DNA of 17,988 nucleotides from Candidatus Sumerlaeota bacterium (GTDB lineage: Bacteria > Sumerlaeota > Sumerlaeia > MWCT01 > JAGHBZ01), in contig JAGHBZ010000439.1 in the NCBI GenBank assembly GCA_021160705.1, forward strand, positions 1 to 17,988, written 5' to 3'. Below the pieces are notes generated by a model, which ran no database searches, had not been told where the DNA came from, and was given only the letters and a program-made list of their open reading frames with translations. This document shows, in pieces, positions 8,735-16,257 of this stretch. The translations under genes and the position numbers were made by a program. Each line of letters begins with the position of its first letter. Within the stretch, counting starts at the first letter, position 1.

Positions 8735-9343
8735 TTAGAACAGACGGGATTCTTTTCCCTGCAGGAGGCGTTTGATGTTATCCCGATGCCGATATATGAC
8801 AACCAGCCCAAGAATAGCACTCACTCCGAAGAGCAAATGTGCTTCAGGCTGAAGGAGCTTTATTAATATCGGTAACAGGACTGCCCCACATAACGAACCC
8901 AACGAGACAAATCTGCTCACAATGATAATTGGTAAAGTCACTGCCAGGGCAATTATCAATGGTAGGGGCGCAATAGCCAGGTAAACTCCAATACTGGTCG
9001 CAACCCCTTTGCCTCCACGGAAATTCAGGAACAGACTGAATATATGCCCTGCTATAGCTCCCAGTCCGATAAGCAGTGCAATGTCAGTGTGGTGAAGTTG
9101 CTCTATGTGAACCGAGAAAAGTTCAATGAAAAATCTGGCTGGCACGAAACCTTTCAGCGCGTCCAGTATAAACACCGCGACTCCAAATTCTTTGCCCAGC
9201 ACTCTGAAGGCGTTGGATGCACCCGGATTACCACTACCCACTCTCCTGAGGTCTACCCCTTTAAGCCATTTGCCCAGAAGGTATCCAAAAGGTATAGAAC
9301 CCACCAGATAGGCAACTCCTAACGCTATGATAAATGTTAACAT
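8735..9343 (-). CDS. plsY: Acyl-phosphate:glycerol-3-phosphate acyltransferase PlsY
   Basis: A 202-residue integral membrane enzyme with the three PlsY motifs: GSIPFGYLLGK near residues 16-26 followed by LRRVGSGNPGASN (32-44), LDALKGFVP (61-69), and GHIFSLFLNFRGGKGVATSIG (99-119). It transfers the acyl group of acyl-phosphate to glycerol-3-phosphate to give lysophosphatidic acid, the first committed step of membrane phospholipid synthesis, and works with PlsX (not in this window). Length is normal for the family (about 195-210). AGAGGA lies 8 bases before the ATG. It is transcribed toward the lipoprotein and MMPL genes, with a 204-bp gap to the lipoprotein start. Confidence 0.97.
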   Translation of the reverse strand: MLTFIIALGVAYLVGSIPFGYLLGKWLKGVDLRRVGSGNPGASNAFRVLGKEFGVAVFILDALKGFVPARFFIELFSVHIEQLHHTDIALLIGLGAIAGHIFSLFLNFRGGKGVATSIGVYLAIAPLPLIIALAVTLPIIIVSRFVSLGSLCGAVLLPILIKLLQPEAHLLFGVSAILGLVVIYRHRDNIKRLLQGKESRLF

Positions 9344-9417
9344 CCTGTTTGTCCTCTTAGGCGCATCAACCCGGAGTGATTCTTTTCTTCTTTACTGAGC
9401 ATAAAAAACATACTACA

Positions 9418-9446
9418 AAAATAGCCATTCCTCCACCTGTTGACAA
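9418..9446 (-). promoter_or_regulatory. Putative sigma70-type promoter for plsY
   Basis: On the minus strand, TTGTCA (complement of 9441-9446) is separated by 17 bp from TATTTT (complement of 9418-9423), about 75 bp upstream of the plsY start codon. The match is 5 of 6 at -35 and 4 of 6 at -10. Sequence match only. Confidence 0.4.
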
Positions 9447-9552
9447 CACCATTTTTACATATCACAACCTGAAAAACTTCATAGTATCTCTGTAAATCAA
9501 TATTTTGAGTTTATCACTGGAATATAAACGCTTTAAACAAAACTGGTTACCT

Positions 9553-9580
9553 TTTACACCCCGCCTTTATCTCCTATAAT
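9553..9580 (+). promoter_or_regulatory. Putative sigma70-type promoter for the radical SAM gene
   Basis: TTTACA (9553-9558, 5 of 6 to consensus), a 16-bp spacer and a perfect TATAAT (9575-9580). This would start transcription near 9587 and leave a leader of roughly 140-200 nt. The leader contains a small hairpin, AGCCG-TCAC-CGGCT (9599-9612). I recognise no riboswitch in it. The rest of the 9344-9791 gap holds only this and the plsY promoter. Confidence 0.45.
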
Positions 9581-9791
9581 ACAAATGTATTAACCAGAAG
9601 CCGTCACCGGCTCAATTAATAGGATTCATATCCGGGCATCGTCATTAATTAAGGAATAATCCCTTTGCTCAATCTCATTGTCCCTTATCTCCCGCAGAAG
9701 TTTACTGGGCTGTTAATGTCTCATTATGATTGACGCAGGTTTGAATTCAGGTTATAGTAACTTTAACTTTTATCGCAAAGCAAAAGATATA

Positions 9792-10817
9792 ATGAGAAAA
9801 CAGAAACTCAAAGAAGCATATTTATACGAAAAACTTGCTGATAATAAAGTCAAATGTCACCTCTGTCATCATCGGTGTCTGATAAAAGAAGGCGATGTCG
9901 GGATATGCCAGGTCCGCAGAAACGAAGGCGGCACTCTCTACTCACTGGTATACGGGCTGACCATCTCCAAGAACATTGACCCAATAGAAAAGAAACCCCT
10001 GTTTCATTTTTATCCGGGAAGCGAATGTCTGAGTATTGCCACAGTGGGGTGTAATTTCCAGTGTCCGTGGTGTCAGAACTGGCAAATTTCTCAGATGGTT
10101 CGCGACCACGGAAAAATCGTTGGCGAGTATTTCCCGCCTGAAGCAGTGGTAAAAACCGCTAAACGATATAATTGTCGCTCAATCTCATATACATATACTG
10201 AGCCTACCATATTCTTTGAATACGCTTACGACACAGCAAGGCTGGCAATGGAGGAGGGAATCTATAACAACTTTGTATCCAATGGGTATATGACGCCAGA
10301 AGCCGTAGAAATGATAAAACCTTATCTTCAGGCGATAAATGTAGACCTTAAGGCTTTCAGCGAAGATGTGTACAGGAAGTTCCTAAAAGCAAGACTGGAT
10401 AAGGTGCTGGAGACCATCCGTGCACTGCACTCCGCAGGTATCTGGGTGGAGATTACTACTCTAATAGTTCCGGGATTGAACGACGATATTGAGCAACTGG
10501 GGGAGCTGGTGGAATTTATTCTGCAGATTGATAAAGCCATTCCCTGGCATATCACTCGCTACCATCCAGACTACCGATATTCTTCTTCGCCAGCAACGCC
10601 GCTGGCGACACTGCGGCGTGCACGTGAACTTGGGTTAGAAAAAGGGCTTCGGTACGTTTATATGGGAAACGTTCCCGGGGAGGAGGGTGAAAACACTTAT
10701 TGTTATAATTGTGGAAATTTGCTTATTCAGCGGTGGGGATTCAGCATCGCTAAAAAAAATATTAAAGATGGTAAGTGTAGTAAGTGTGGAGCCAGGATTG
10801 ATGGCATTGGTATGTGA
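9792..10817 (+). CDS. amrS: AmmeMemoRadiSam system radical SAM enzyme (AmrS)
   Basis: About 341 residues from the ATG at 9792. The frame is also open from an ATG at 9726, which adds 22 residues with no family resemblance, and neither start has a strong ribosome-binding site. An N-terminal cysteine cluster (CHLCHHRC and GICQVR) precedes DPIEKKPLFHFYPGS and the radical SAM motif CNFQCPWC (CxxxCxxC), which binds the 4Fe-4S cluster that cleaves SAM. SYTYTEPTIFFEYA and a conserved VPGLND segment follow. A C-terminal pair, CYNCG and CSKCG, forms a probable zinc ribbon. These are hallmarks of the radical SAM member of the AMMECR1/Memo group, whose reaction is not firmly established to my knowledge. 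Its usual partners (AMMECR1 and Memo proteins) are not in this window. It ends with TGA about 100 bp before a promoter for accB. Confidence 0.92.
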   Translation: MRKQKLKEAYLYEKLADNKVKCHLCHHRCLIKEGDVGICQVRRNEGGTLYSLVYGLTISKNIDPIEKKPLFHFYPGSECLSIATVGCNFQCPWCQNWQISQMVRDHGKIVGEYFPPEAVVKTAKRYNCRSISYTYTEPTIFFEYAYDTARLAMEEGIYNNFVSNGYMTPEAVEMIKPYLQAINVDLKAFSEDVYRKFLKARLDKVLETIRALHSAGIWVEITTLIVPGLNDDIEQLGELVEFILQIDKAIPWHITRYHPDYRYSSSPATPLATLRRARELGLEKGLRYVYMGNVPGEEGENTYCYNCGNLLIQRWGFSIAKKNIKDGKCSKCGARIDGIGM

Positions 10818-10919
10818 TACGCCTTACCTGTACCAGGGTCTCAGTATGCAAAAAGTTTGCCGTTATGTCCGGGCTGGTAGCAACTCTGGAGAATTGACTC
10901 TCTATCGGCTGAGAAAAGC

Positions 10920-10947
10920 TTGACTTGTGAAGACAAGGGGCTATCAT
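10920..10947 (+). promoter_or_regulatory. Putative sigma70-type promoter for accB-accC
   Basis: TTGACT (10920-10925, 5 of 6), a 16-bp spacer and TATCAT (10942-10947, 5 of 6), about 45 bp upstream of the accB start. A second -10-like TATAAC follows at 10948. This is the best promoter match before the fatty-acid and stress-protein cluster. Not tested. Confidence 0.45.
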
Positions 10948-10990
10948 TATAACTTATGTTTTATTATTTACTATACACAGGTATCAGCTT

Positions 10991-11599
10991 ATGGCTAAAA
11001 AAACTACATCAGTGAAAAGAAAAAACAAATATAGCTTGCAGGACATTAAAGAGCTTATTTCTCTTTTGCGGCGGAACAACATCTGGGAATTTGACCTTGA
11101 ACAAAATGGGATAAGAATACATATAGTAACCGGACATTCAGACAAAGCAAAAAGTAGTGATAATTTAAAAACCATTAGTAATATTAATCCACCCGCTGTT
11201 GTTCATTACCCAACGCCAGTATCAGTAACGCCACCGCCCTCAGGGATAGCACCTCTCTCCACAGAGGCAATTAACAACAATAATCTAAAAACAGCAGAAG
11301 AAAGTGTAAGCGAAGTAGCACCCAAAGAAGAAGCAAAAGAAGAAGTAATAGACGAAAATATGATAGTCGTAAAATCTCCAATGGTGGGTACATTTTATCG
11401 GGCACCTGCGCCGGATGCACCTCCTTATGTAGAAGTAGGCGATATTGTGAAAGATGGGCAGGTCTTATGTATCATAGAGGCAATGAAACTGATGAACGAG
11501 ATTAAGTCGGATTGTGCTGGCAAAATTGCCAGAATCTTCGTGGAGAATGGGCAACCTGTGGAGTACGGGCAACATCTATTTCTGATTGAGCCAGTTTAA
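10991..11599 (+). CDS. accB: Acetyl-CoA carboxylase biotin carboxyl carrier protein (AccB)
   Basis: 202 residues. The N-terminal helix region (LQDIKELISLLRRNNIWEF) is typical of BCCP. It is followed by a proline-, asparagine- and glutamate-rich flexible linker (about 65-120) and a C-terminal biotinyl domain starting near VVKSPMVGTFYRAPAP (126-141). The biotinylation motif EAMKLMNEI (163-171) places biotin on K166. The biotinyl domain carries carboxybiotin from biotin carboxylase to the carboxyltransferase, making malonyl-CoA for fatty acid synthesis. The carboxyltransferase genes accA/accD are not here. A weak CAGG sits 9 bases before the ATG. The partner accC begins 101 bp downstream on the same strand. 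Confidence 0.96.
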   Translation: MAKKTTSVKRKNKYSLQDIKELISLLRRNNIWEFDLEQNGIRIHIVTGHSDKAKSSDNLKTISNINPPAVVHYPTPVSVTPPPSGIAPLSTEAINNNNLKTAEESVSEVAPKEEAKEEVIDENMIVVKSPMVGTFYRAPAPDAPPYVEVGDIVKDGQVLCIIEAMKLMNEIKSDCAGKIARIFVENGQPVEYGQHLFLIEPV

Positions 11600-11700
11600 G
11601 TTCTGAATCCCTGCAGTGGGGGTTATCTTTCGCTAAGTGCAGGCGGAACAAAACAGTTTCAGGACACATAAGGCTTGATTTCCTGATACACATTAATACT

Positions 11701-13056
11701 ATGTTTAAAAAAATACTAATAGCCAATCGTGGAGAAATAGCTCTACGAATAATTCGTGCCTGCAAAGAACTGGGTATTAAAACAGTTGCCGTATATGCTG
11801 AACCTGATTTTGACTCGCTTCATGTTAGATTCGCTGATGAAGACATCTGTATTGGTCCAGGGGAAAGTAGCCAGAGTTATCTAAACATAGCTCATATTAT
11901 AAGTGCAGCTGAGGTAAGCGATGCTGAAGCCATACATCCTGGATACGGTTTCCTGGCAGAAGACCCTCACTTTGCTGAGATTTGTGAGGAATGTAACATA
12001 AAGTTCATTGGTCCTAAACCCGACGCCATACGCTTGATGGGTGATAAATCTCGGGCAAAAGATACAATGAGAGAGGCTGGGGTGCCGGTGGTTCCGGGAA
12101 GCGATGGTGTGGTGGAAACGCTCACCGAAGCTCAGAAAGAAGCCCGACATTGCGGTTATCCTGTGATGATTAAGGCGGCTGCTGGCGGTGGTGGACGCGG
12201 AATGCGCATTGTTAATTCTACGGCTGAACTCCTGGAGGCATTTCCTATGGCACAGAATGAGGCTGAAAAGGCCTTCGGCAGAGCTGACCTGTATCTGGAG
12301 AAATATATTGAGAGTCCAAAACATATTGAGTTTCAAATACTCGCCGATGAGTATGGTAATATCGTTCATCTTGGAGAACGTGATTGTTCCATCCAGCGCA
12401 GACATCAAAAACTCATTGAAGAGACACCCTGTAGTATTATGGATGAGGAGCTCAGGGAAACTATGGGACGGGCAGCAGTGAAAGCAGCCGAGGCTGTGAA
12501 TTATACCAGTGCAGGCACTGTGGAGTTTCTGCTGGACCGCGAAGGGAATTTCTACTTTATGGAGATGAATACACGGATTCAGGTGGAACATCCCATCACT
12601 GAAGAAGTTACCAGGATTGACATCGTTAAAGAGCAGATAAAAATCGCCGCTGGTGAGCAATTGAGCCTTCGCCAGAAGGATGTCAAGTTGATGGGACATT
12701 CAATTGAATGTCGAATAAACGCAGAAGACCCTGAACAGGACTTTCTGCCAACACCAGGAAAAATTACTGCAGTCCATATCCCCGGCGGTCCAGGGATTAG
12801 GATGGATACTCATATTTATGCGGAGTATGTGGTACCACCGTATTACGATTCCCTTCTGGGGAAACTAATCGTCTGGGGTCGCAATAGAGAAGAAGCCATT
12901 CAGCGAATGAATAGGGCACTTACAGAATTGGTCATTGAGGGCGTGAAGACCACTATACCCTTTCACCTACAGGTCATAAATAGCGACATCTTCCGCGAAG
13001 GAATCTTCGGCACAGATTTTATTGAAAAATATCTGAACATAAAGGCTAATGTTTAA
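11701..13056 (+). CDS. accC: Acetyl-CoA carboxylase biotin carboxylase subunit (AccC)
   Basis: 451 residues, full length for the family. It starts with the biotin carboxylase N-domain (KKILIANRGEIALRIIRACKE). The ATP-grasp domain includes the ATP lysines K116 and K158, the glycine-rich loop AAAGGGGRGMRI (159-170), KHIEFQ (H208), E275 in TVEFL, E288, and RIQVEH with R292 and E296, the residues that bind biotin and bicarbonate. The biotin carboxylase C-domain follows (SIECRINAEDP, DTHIYAEYVVPPYYDSLLGKLIVWG). It carboxylates AccB-bound biotin using ATP and bicarbonate in the cytoplasm. I see no strong ribosome-binding site. It is probably transcribed with accB. It ends 20 bp before the Asp23 gene. 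Confidence 0.98.
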   Translation: MFKKILIANRGEIALRIIRACKELGIKTVAVYAEPDFDSLHVRFADEDICIGPGESSQSYLNIAHIISAAEVSDAEAIHPGYGFLAEDPHFAEICEECNIKFIGPKPDAIRLMGDKSRAKDTMREAGVPVVPGSDGVVETLTEAQKEARHCGYPVMIKAAAGGGGRGMRIVNSTAELLEAFPMAQNEAEKAFGRADLYLEKYIESPKHIEFQILADEYGNIVHLGERDCSIQRRHQKLIEETPCSIMDEELRETMGRAAVKAAEAVNYTSAGTVEFLLDREGNFYFMEMNTRIQVEHPITEEVTRIDIVKEQIKIAAGEQLSLRQKDVKLMGHSIECRINAEDPEQDFLPTPGKITAVHIPGGPGIRMDTHIYAEYVVPPYYDSLLGKLIVWGRNREEAIQRMNRALTELVIEGVKTTIPFHLQVINSDIFREGIFGTDFIEKYLNIKANV

Positions 13057-13076
13057 ACAATAGTGAGGGATTGCGT

Positions 13077-13528
13077 ATGGGTAAAAAGAAAAGCAAAAAG
13101 GCAGAAACCGAAAATCAATATATTGTCCCTGAATCCTATATAGAGGAGGGAGAACTGGTGAATATTGGAGAAAATTTAGGTGAGGTAAAAATCAGTAACG
13201 AAGTGGTGATGACCATCTCTTCGATAGCAGCCTCAAAGGTGGAGGGCGTCCATAGTGCCGGAGGCAAGAGCTTCTTTGGCAAGAGAGATATGGAACGTGG
13301 CATCTCTGCTTCAGTTGAAGGCAATCATGCGGTAATCAACGTTGAAGTGAAAATAGACTACGGCAAAAATATCTATGATACTGTGCACAAACTCAGAAAA
13401 ATATAAAAGACGCTGTTGAACAAATGACCGGACTTGAAGTAGACAAAGTGAATGTGACAGTGAAGAGTGTCATTGTCCCTGAGTCCGGGGCGCAACCCCA
13501 GTCTGCGTTTGAAGGTACTCAGGAATAG
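13077..13528 (+). CDS. Asp23/Gls24 (DUF322) family protein, apparent 1-base frameshift
   Basis: The start ATG at 13077 follows GAGGGA; a TTG at 13071 is possible but less well placed. The first frame gives a basic leader, then the Asp23 fold: GEVKISNEVVMTISSIAASKVEGV and NVEVKIDYGKNIYDTVHKLRKI, ending at a TAA near 13403. The family's C-terminal part (KDAVEQMTGLEVDKVNVTVK) continues immediately in another frame to the TAG at 13526-13528. One base added near the A5 run at 13397-13401 restores a protein of about 150 residues reading HKLRKNIKDAVEQM. The single lesion in a homopolymer may be a sequence error, real loss, or slippage. Asp23-type proteins sit at the membrane through AmaP, which is the next gene. 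The accC-asp23-amaP order supports a role in envelope homeostasis. Confidence 0.85.
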
Positions 13529-13552
13529 CTTTTATCTAAAAGGAGGAATCCA

Positions 13553-14143
13553 ATGACTGCCTCTGCAGCGAGAAAACTGGTTGTTTTTGTATCATTATGC
13601 ATACTATTTCTTATAGGTGTGGGCGGTGTATGTATACTACTTTCGTGGAAACCCGTTGCCGAACCATTAAGAGCAGGTATAGAATATATGCCACCTGTAT
13701 CTAAGATTTTTGTGTTCGTTCTCTTTGCCATTTTACCACTCATTGCACTTTTCTTCTGGGCACGGGGAGGCGCAAAAAAAGGTGTTATCACATCAGAAAC
13801 TCAGGATGGTGTGATTCATATCAGTGAAAGCGCTATTACAAAATGTATCCGAAACGCACTCCGCACAATGCCCAATGTATTGAATGTCCAGGTGTCACTA
13901 AAGAGCACCCCACGAGGTATTCGGACAAAGGTACGTGCTGAGGTCAAAATCTCTGCTGGGGGGCTACCCCAGCTTAACCGTCGGATGAAAGAGACTGTTA
14001 TGGATACCCTGACCCGGGTGCTGGGAATCAGTAATGTTGAAGATGTGAGAATATTAATCAGCGACATCAAGGTCGGCGGTGAAGAGAGCCTGCAAAGACC
14101 AGAAACGCCACCACCTGATATTTCTCTTGAGTCACAAGTATAG
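13553..14143 (+). CDS. amaP: AmaP-like Asp23 membrane anchor protein (DUF322-containing)
   Basis: 196 residues with two N-terminal membrane helices (about 8-31 and 51-68) separated by a short loop, then a cytoplasmic domain (about 77-175) of the same Asp23/DUF322 type as the preceding protein: GVIHISESAITKCIRNALRTM and VQVSLKSTPRGIRTKVRAEVKISAG. This is the layout of AmaP, which anchors Asp23 to the membrane in staphylococci. A near-perfect Shine-Dalgarno AGGAGG (13541-13546) stands 6 bases before the ATG, the strongest in the window, so high translation is likely. It follows the Asp23 gene by 24 bp and is surely cotranscribed. The C-terminal tail is polar and of unknown role. Confidence 0.82.
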   Translation: MTASAARKLVVFVSLCILFLIGVGGVCILLSWKPVAEPLRAGIEYMPPVSKIFVFVLFAILPLIALFFWARGGAKKGVITSETQDGVIHISESAITKCIRNALRTMPNVLNVQVSLKSTPRGIRTKVRAEVKISAGGLPQLNRRMKETVMDTLTRVLGISNVEDVRILISDIKVGGEESLQRPETPPPDISLESQV

Positions 14144-14225
14144 CTACTGCATTCGTGTCAGCGGACTTTTTGAGGAAATAGAGTAACGAACTCATATTCG
14201 TAGGAAAAGCGAAAGAATAAACTGG

Positions 14226-14735
14226 ATGAGTGTTGTAGATAAAATAAAGTCCCAGGACGAGCTCGCAGAAATAATCCGGAGAGAACAGGATGCGGGTAAG
14301 AAAGTAGTTTTCACCAATGGCTGTTTTGATTTAATCCACGTTGGACATACACGATATTTGAAAACTGCGCGCGAGAAAGGCGACCTTCTGGTGGTAGCAC
14401 TGAACTCTGACGAGTCCATTCGCCAACTCAAAGGAGACCGCCGTCCATTGCTACCGTTAAACGAACGACTGCGGATTCTCGCCTCCTTCTGGATGGTTGA
14501 CTTTGTCACCTGGTTTGACGAGCTTGACCCCTGGAATTGCATCAATAAACTCCGACCTAATGTGCTTGTTAAAGGCGGGAATTATAAAATTAATGAGATT
14601 GTTGGACGAGATATAGTCTGGGCTCTGGGGGGCGAAGTTATCGCCGCACCCCTTTTCCCGGGGAAATCAACCTCTGATATTATTCAAGAAATCGTTGAGC
14701 GATTCTCTCAAAAACAAAATTCAATTAGAAGGTAA
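14226..14735 (+). CDS. rfaE2: D-glycero-beta-D-manno-heptose 1-phosphate adenylyltransferase (RfaE2)
   Basis: 169 residues. It is a stand-alone cytidylyltransferase-fold enzyme with KVVFTNGCFDLIHVGHTRYL (26-45), where H38 and H41 of the HxGH motif contact the nucleotide. Further on are VVALNSDESIRQLKGDRRP, VLVKGGNY and the KSTSDII signature (147-153). This matches the C-terminal half of HldE. It makes ADP-D-glycero-beta-D-manno-heptose for the lipopolysaccharide inner core or other surface glycans. The kinase half (RfaE1/HldE-N) is not fused or nearby. It starts 82 bp after amaP and ends 6 bp before the next small gene. The ribosome-binding site is weak. Confidence 0.95.
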   Translation: MSVVDKIKSQDELAEIIRREQDAGKKVVFTNGCFDLIHVGHTRYLKTAREKGDLLVVALNSDESIRQLKGDRRPLLPLNERLRILASFWMVDFVTWFDELDPWNCINKLRPNVLVKGGNYKINEIVGRDIVWALGGEVIAAPLFPGKSTSDIIQEIVERFSQKQNSIRR

Positions 14736-14741
14736 CCAAAA

Positions 14742-14984
14742 GTGCCAAGACCAAAAAAATCACCTGAAGAAATAGAAATCGGCGACCTTGTCCGCCACCC
14801 AAAATGGGGTGAAGGAACCGTGCTCTCTAAGACCGGGAGAGGTGAAGAGGCAAAACTGGTGGTGGTATTCCCGGAAGCCGGTCAGAAAAAATTACTGGTT
14901 AAATATGCGCGCCTGAAAAAGGTACAACTCAAAAAAGCTGTGGAGCCAGAAGAACCCGCTGAGGAAATTGAAGAAACTGAATAA
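14742..14984 (+). CDS. Small UvrD/PcrA C-terminal-tail-like protein (DUF3553-like)
   Basis: 80 residues, with a GTG start at 14742 preceded by GAAGGTAA, 6 bp after the rfaE2 stop codon. The core GDLVRHPKWGEGTVLSKTGRG and VVFPEAGQKKLLVKYARLKKV (about 14-61) matches the Tudor-like tail of UvrD/PcrA helicases, which reads G-x-x-V-x-H-x-x-F/W-G-x-G-x-V followed by F-x-x-x-G-x-K-x-L. In PcrA this tail contacts RNA polymerase. Here it occurs alone, with a basic N-terminus and a C-terminal acidic tail (VEPEEPAEEIEETE). A transcription- or repair-linked interaction is inference from the domain. Probably cotranscribed with rfaE2. Confidence 0.75.
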   Translation: MPRPKKSPEEIEIGDLVRHPKWGEGTVLSKTGRGEEAKLVVVFPEAGQKKLLVKYARLKKVQLKKAVEPEEPAEEIEETE

Positions 14985-15176
14985 TACTGCTCTTGGTTGC
15001 TTATGGGTTCTTTCTGCTTTTCAACGATGGTACTCTTCATAACGATGTTATGATGAACGCCTTTATATAAAAAATTGCTTCTGTGAACTTTGATGTATGT
15101 GAAAAAATCTAAAGTTGTTTTTTTCTCGCGGCGTTTAGCCAGACAGAAAGTTAGACCCTACGGCGAGGTGAAATAA

Positions 15177-15473
15177 ATGGGTAAAATTACCGAGGAAATG
15201 GTCCGGCACGTGGCATATCTGTCGCGCCTTGAATTTAATGACGAACAGATAAAAAATTTCACAAAACAACTCAACAATATCCTGGAATATATGGATAAAT
15301 TGAATGAACTGGATACCAGTAACGTTGAACCCACTTCACATTCGGTAAATATAACTAACGTATTTCGAGAAGACAGAGTGGAACAACCCTTATCCGTGGA
15401 AGATGCACTGGCAAATGCCCCTGAGAAGGAAGCGGATTGCTTCAAAGTGCCTAAAATCATTCACGAATACTGA
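15177..15473 (+). CDS. gatC: Asp-tRNA(Asn)/Glu-tRNA(Gln) amidotransferase subunit C (GatC)
   Basis: 98 residues, normal for GatC (about 95). Typical segments are ITEEMVRHVAYLSRLEFNDEQ (4-24), FTKQLNNILEYMDKLNELDTSNVEPTSH (residues 28-55) and the end FKVPKIIHEY. It stabilises the GatAB complex that amidates Glu-tRNA(Gln) or Asp-tRNA(Asn), so this organism likely makes at least one of these tRNAs indirectly. gatA and gatB are not adjacent in this window. GAGGTG (15165-15170) lies 6 bases before the ATG, a good ribosome-binding site. It is separated from the previous gene by 192 bp with no clear terminator or promoter. Confidence 0.96.
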   Translation: MGKITEEMVRHVAYLSRLEFNDEQIKNFTKQLNNILEYMDKLNELDTSNVEPTSHSVNITNVFREDRVEQPLSVEDALANAPEKEADCFKVPKIIHEY

Positions 15474-15608
15474 TTTTATTTTTGCTGATTTAATGAACAC
15501 AGGTAACTCAGTAGGTTGGCTAATTGTATTAAAGCAGAGGTATTATACGGCAGGAACACTACACCTCGTCTCCTCTTGCAAATCCTATGAAAGAAATAAT
15601 AAACCAAA

Positions 15609-15947
15609 ATGGCTAAAGAAAAAATAATAACCTTTGATATGCTTGAGCAGGCTCGAAAAACCCTTGGATTAGGAGAAACAGCCAGCCTTTCGGAGATTAA
15701 AAAGCATTATACTTCCTTAATCAAGAAGTATCACCCTGATGCCATAAAGTCCAGAGGTAAAGCCCCGGACGATGAAGATGCGGAACTAAAAATTCGGCAG
15801 ATAAATGAAGCGTATGAAATCATTATATCTTATTGCCATCAGTATCGTTATTCCTTTCGCCAGGATGATTTTCATCGTGACCAGGAACACCCCTCCCTAA
15901 AATGCCTTAGACAATTCTCTAAAGACGGTATCTGGAGTCTGGATTAA
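15609..15947 (+). CDS. Small DnaJ-domain protein
   Basis: 112 residues. The J domain spans about 8-75: ARKTLGLGETASLSEIKKHY, then LIKKYHPDAIK with the HPD motif at 42-44 that stimulates DnaK ATPase, and IRQINEAYEIIISYC. It lacks the Gly/Phe region, zinc centre and C-terminal substrate-binding domains of DnaJ, so it is a type III J-protein. The short tail (RYSFRQDDF ... FSKDGIWSLD) matches the pattern of small J-proteins from uncultured bacteria and Nitrospirota-like genomes, by memory rather than search. It starts 135 bp after gatC, and its ribosome-binding site is poor. The client is unknown. Confidence 0.87.
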   Translation: MAKEKIITFDMLEQARKTLGLGETASLSEIKKHYTSLIKKYHPDAIKSRGKAPDDEDAELKIRQINEAYEIIISYCHQYRYSFRQDDFHRDQEHPSLKCLRQFSKDGIWSLD

Positions 15948-16257
15948 ACCAAAGTAATTTTCCCTGCACGAGAGCAAACAGTGATAAAAACAGTTACCTC
16001 CCGTTACGCAAAAACGTCTTGATAAGACATATCCATAACTCCGAGACTTCTGCTCACAGGAGATGACTGTGGCGCTTTTTGACTTCGCCAATGAAGTACC
16101 AGCAACTGGTATTGCATTATGCGAAATCTTTACTCTAACATACTCCTTCCCCATATCCTGATTCTTACAGAAAATCCTTGTATAGAACATCCCATTTTTT
16201 TAAAACTACATAATCTTAGTCGAGTTGAGTATATATTATAGACACCCGGTAGAAAAT
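15948..16257. other. Intergenic region between the DnaJ-domain gene and the glycosyltransferase
   Basis: 310 bp with no supported gene on either strand. It contains a weak hairpin, CACAG-(7 nt)-CTGTG (16055-16071), followed after four bases by TTTTT (16076-16080), which could be a poor intrinsic terminator for the upstream genes. It also contains a palindrome, TACCAG-CAA-CTGGTA (16097-16111), within the chance expectation for a window this size. No convincing promoter was found for the glycosyltransferase. Confidence 0.3.

Noticed and set aside
11881..12699. 272-codon minus-strand open frame opposite accC
   Set aside because: It is the antisense of a highly conserved enzyme gene. Its translation is rich in Ser, His, Cys and Leu with no motif.
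15037..15053. Palindrome TCATAAC-GAT-GTTATGA upstream of gatC, and similar TAATGA-ACG-TCATTA at 8636-8650, as possible operators
   Set aside because: Arms of 6-7 bp with a 3-bp centre occur by chance at about this frequency. No regulator gene or shared consensus was found.
15897..16190. 97-codon minus-strand frame in the gap before the glycosyltransferase
   Set aside because: No recognisable motif or ribosome-binding site, and it overlaps the end of the DnaJ-domain gene.
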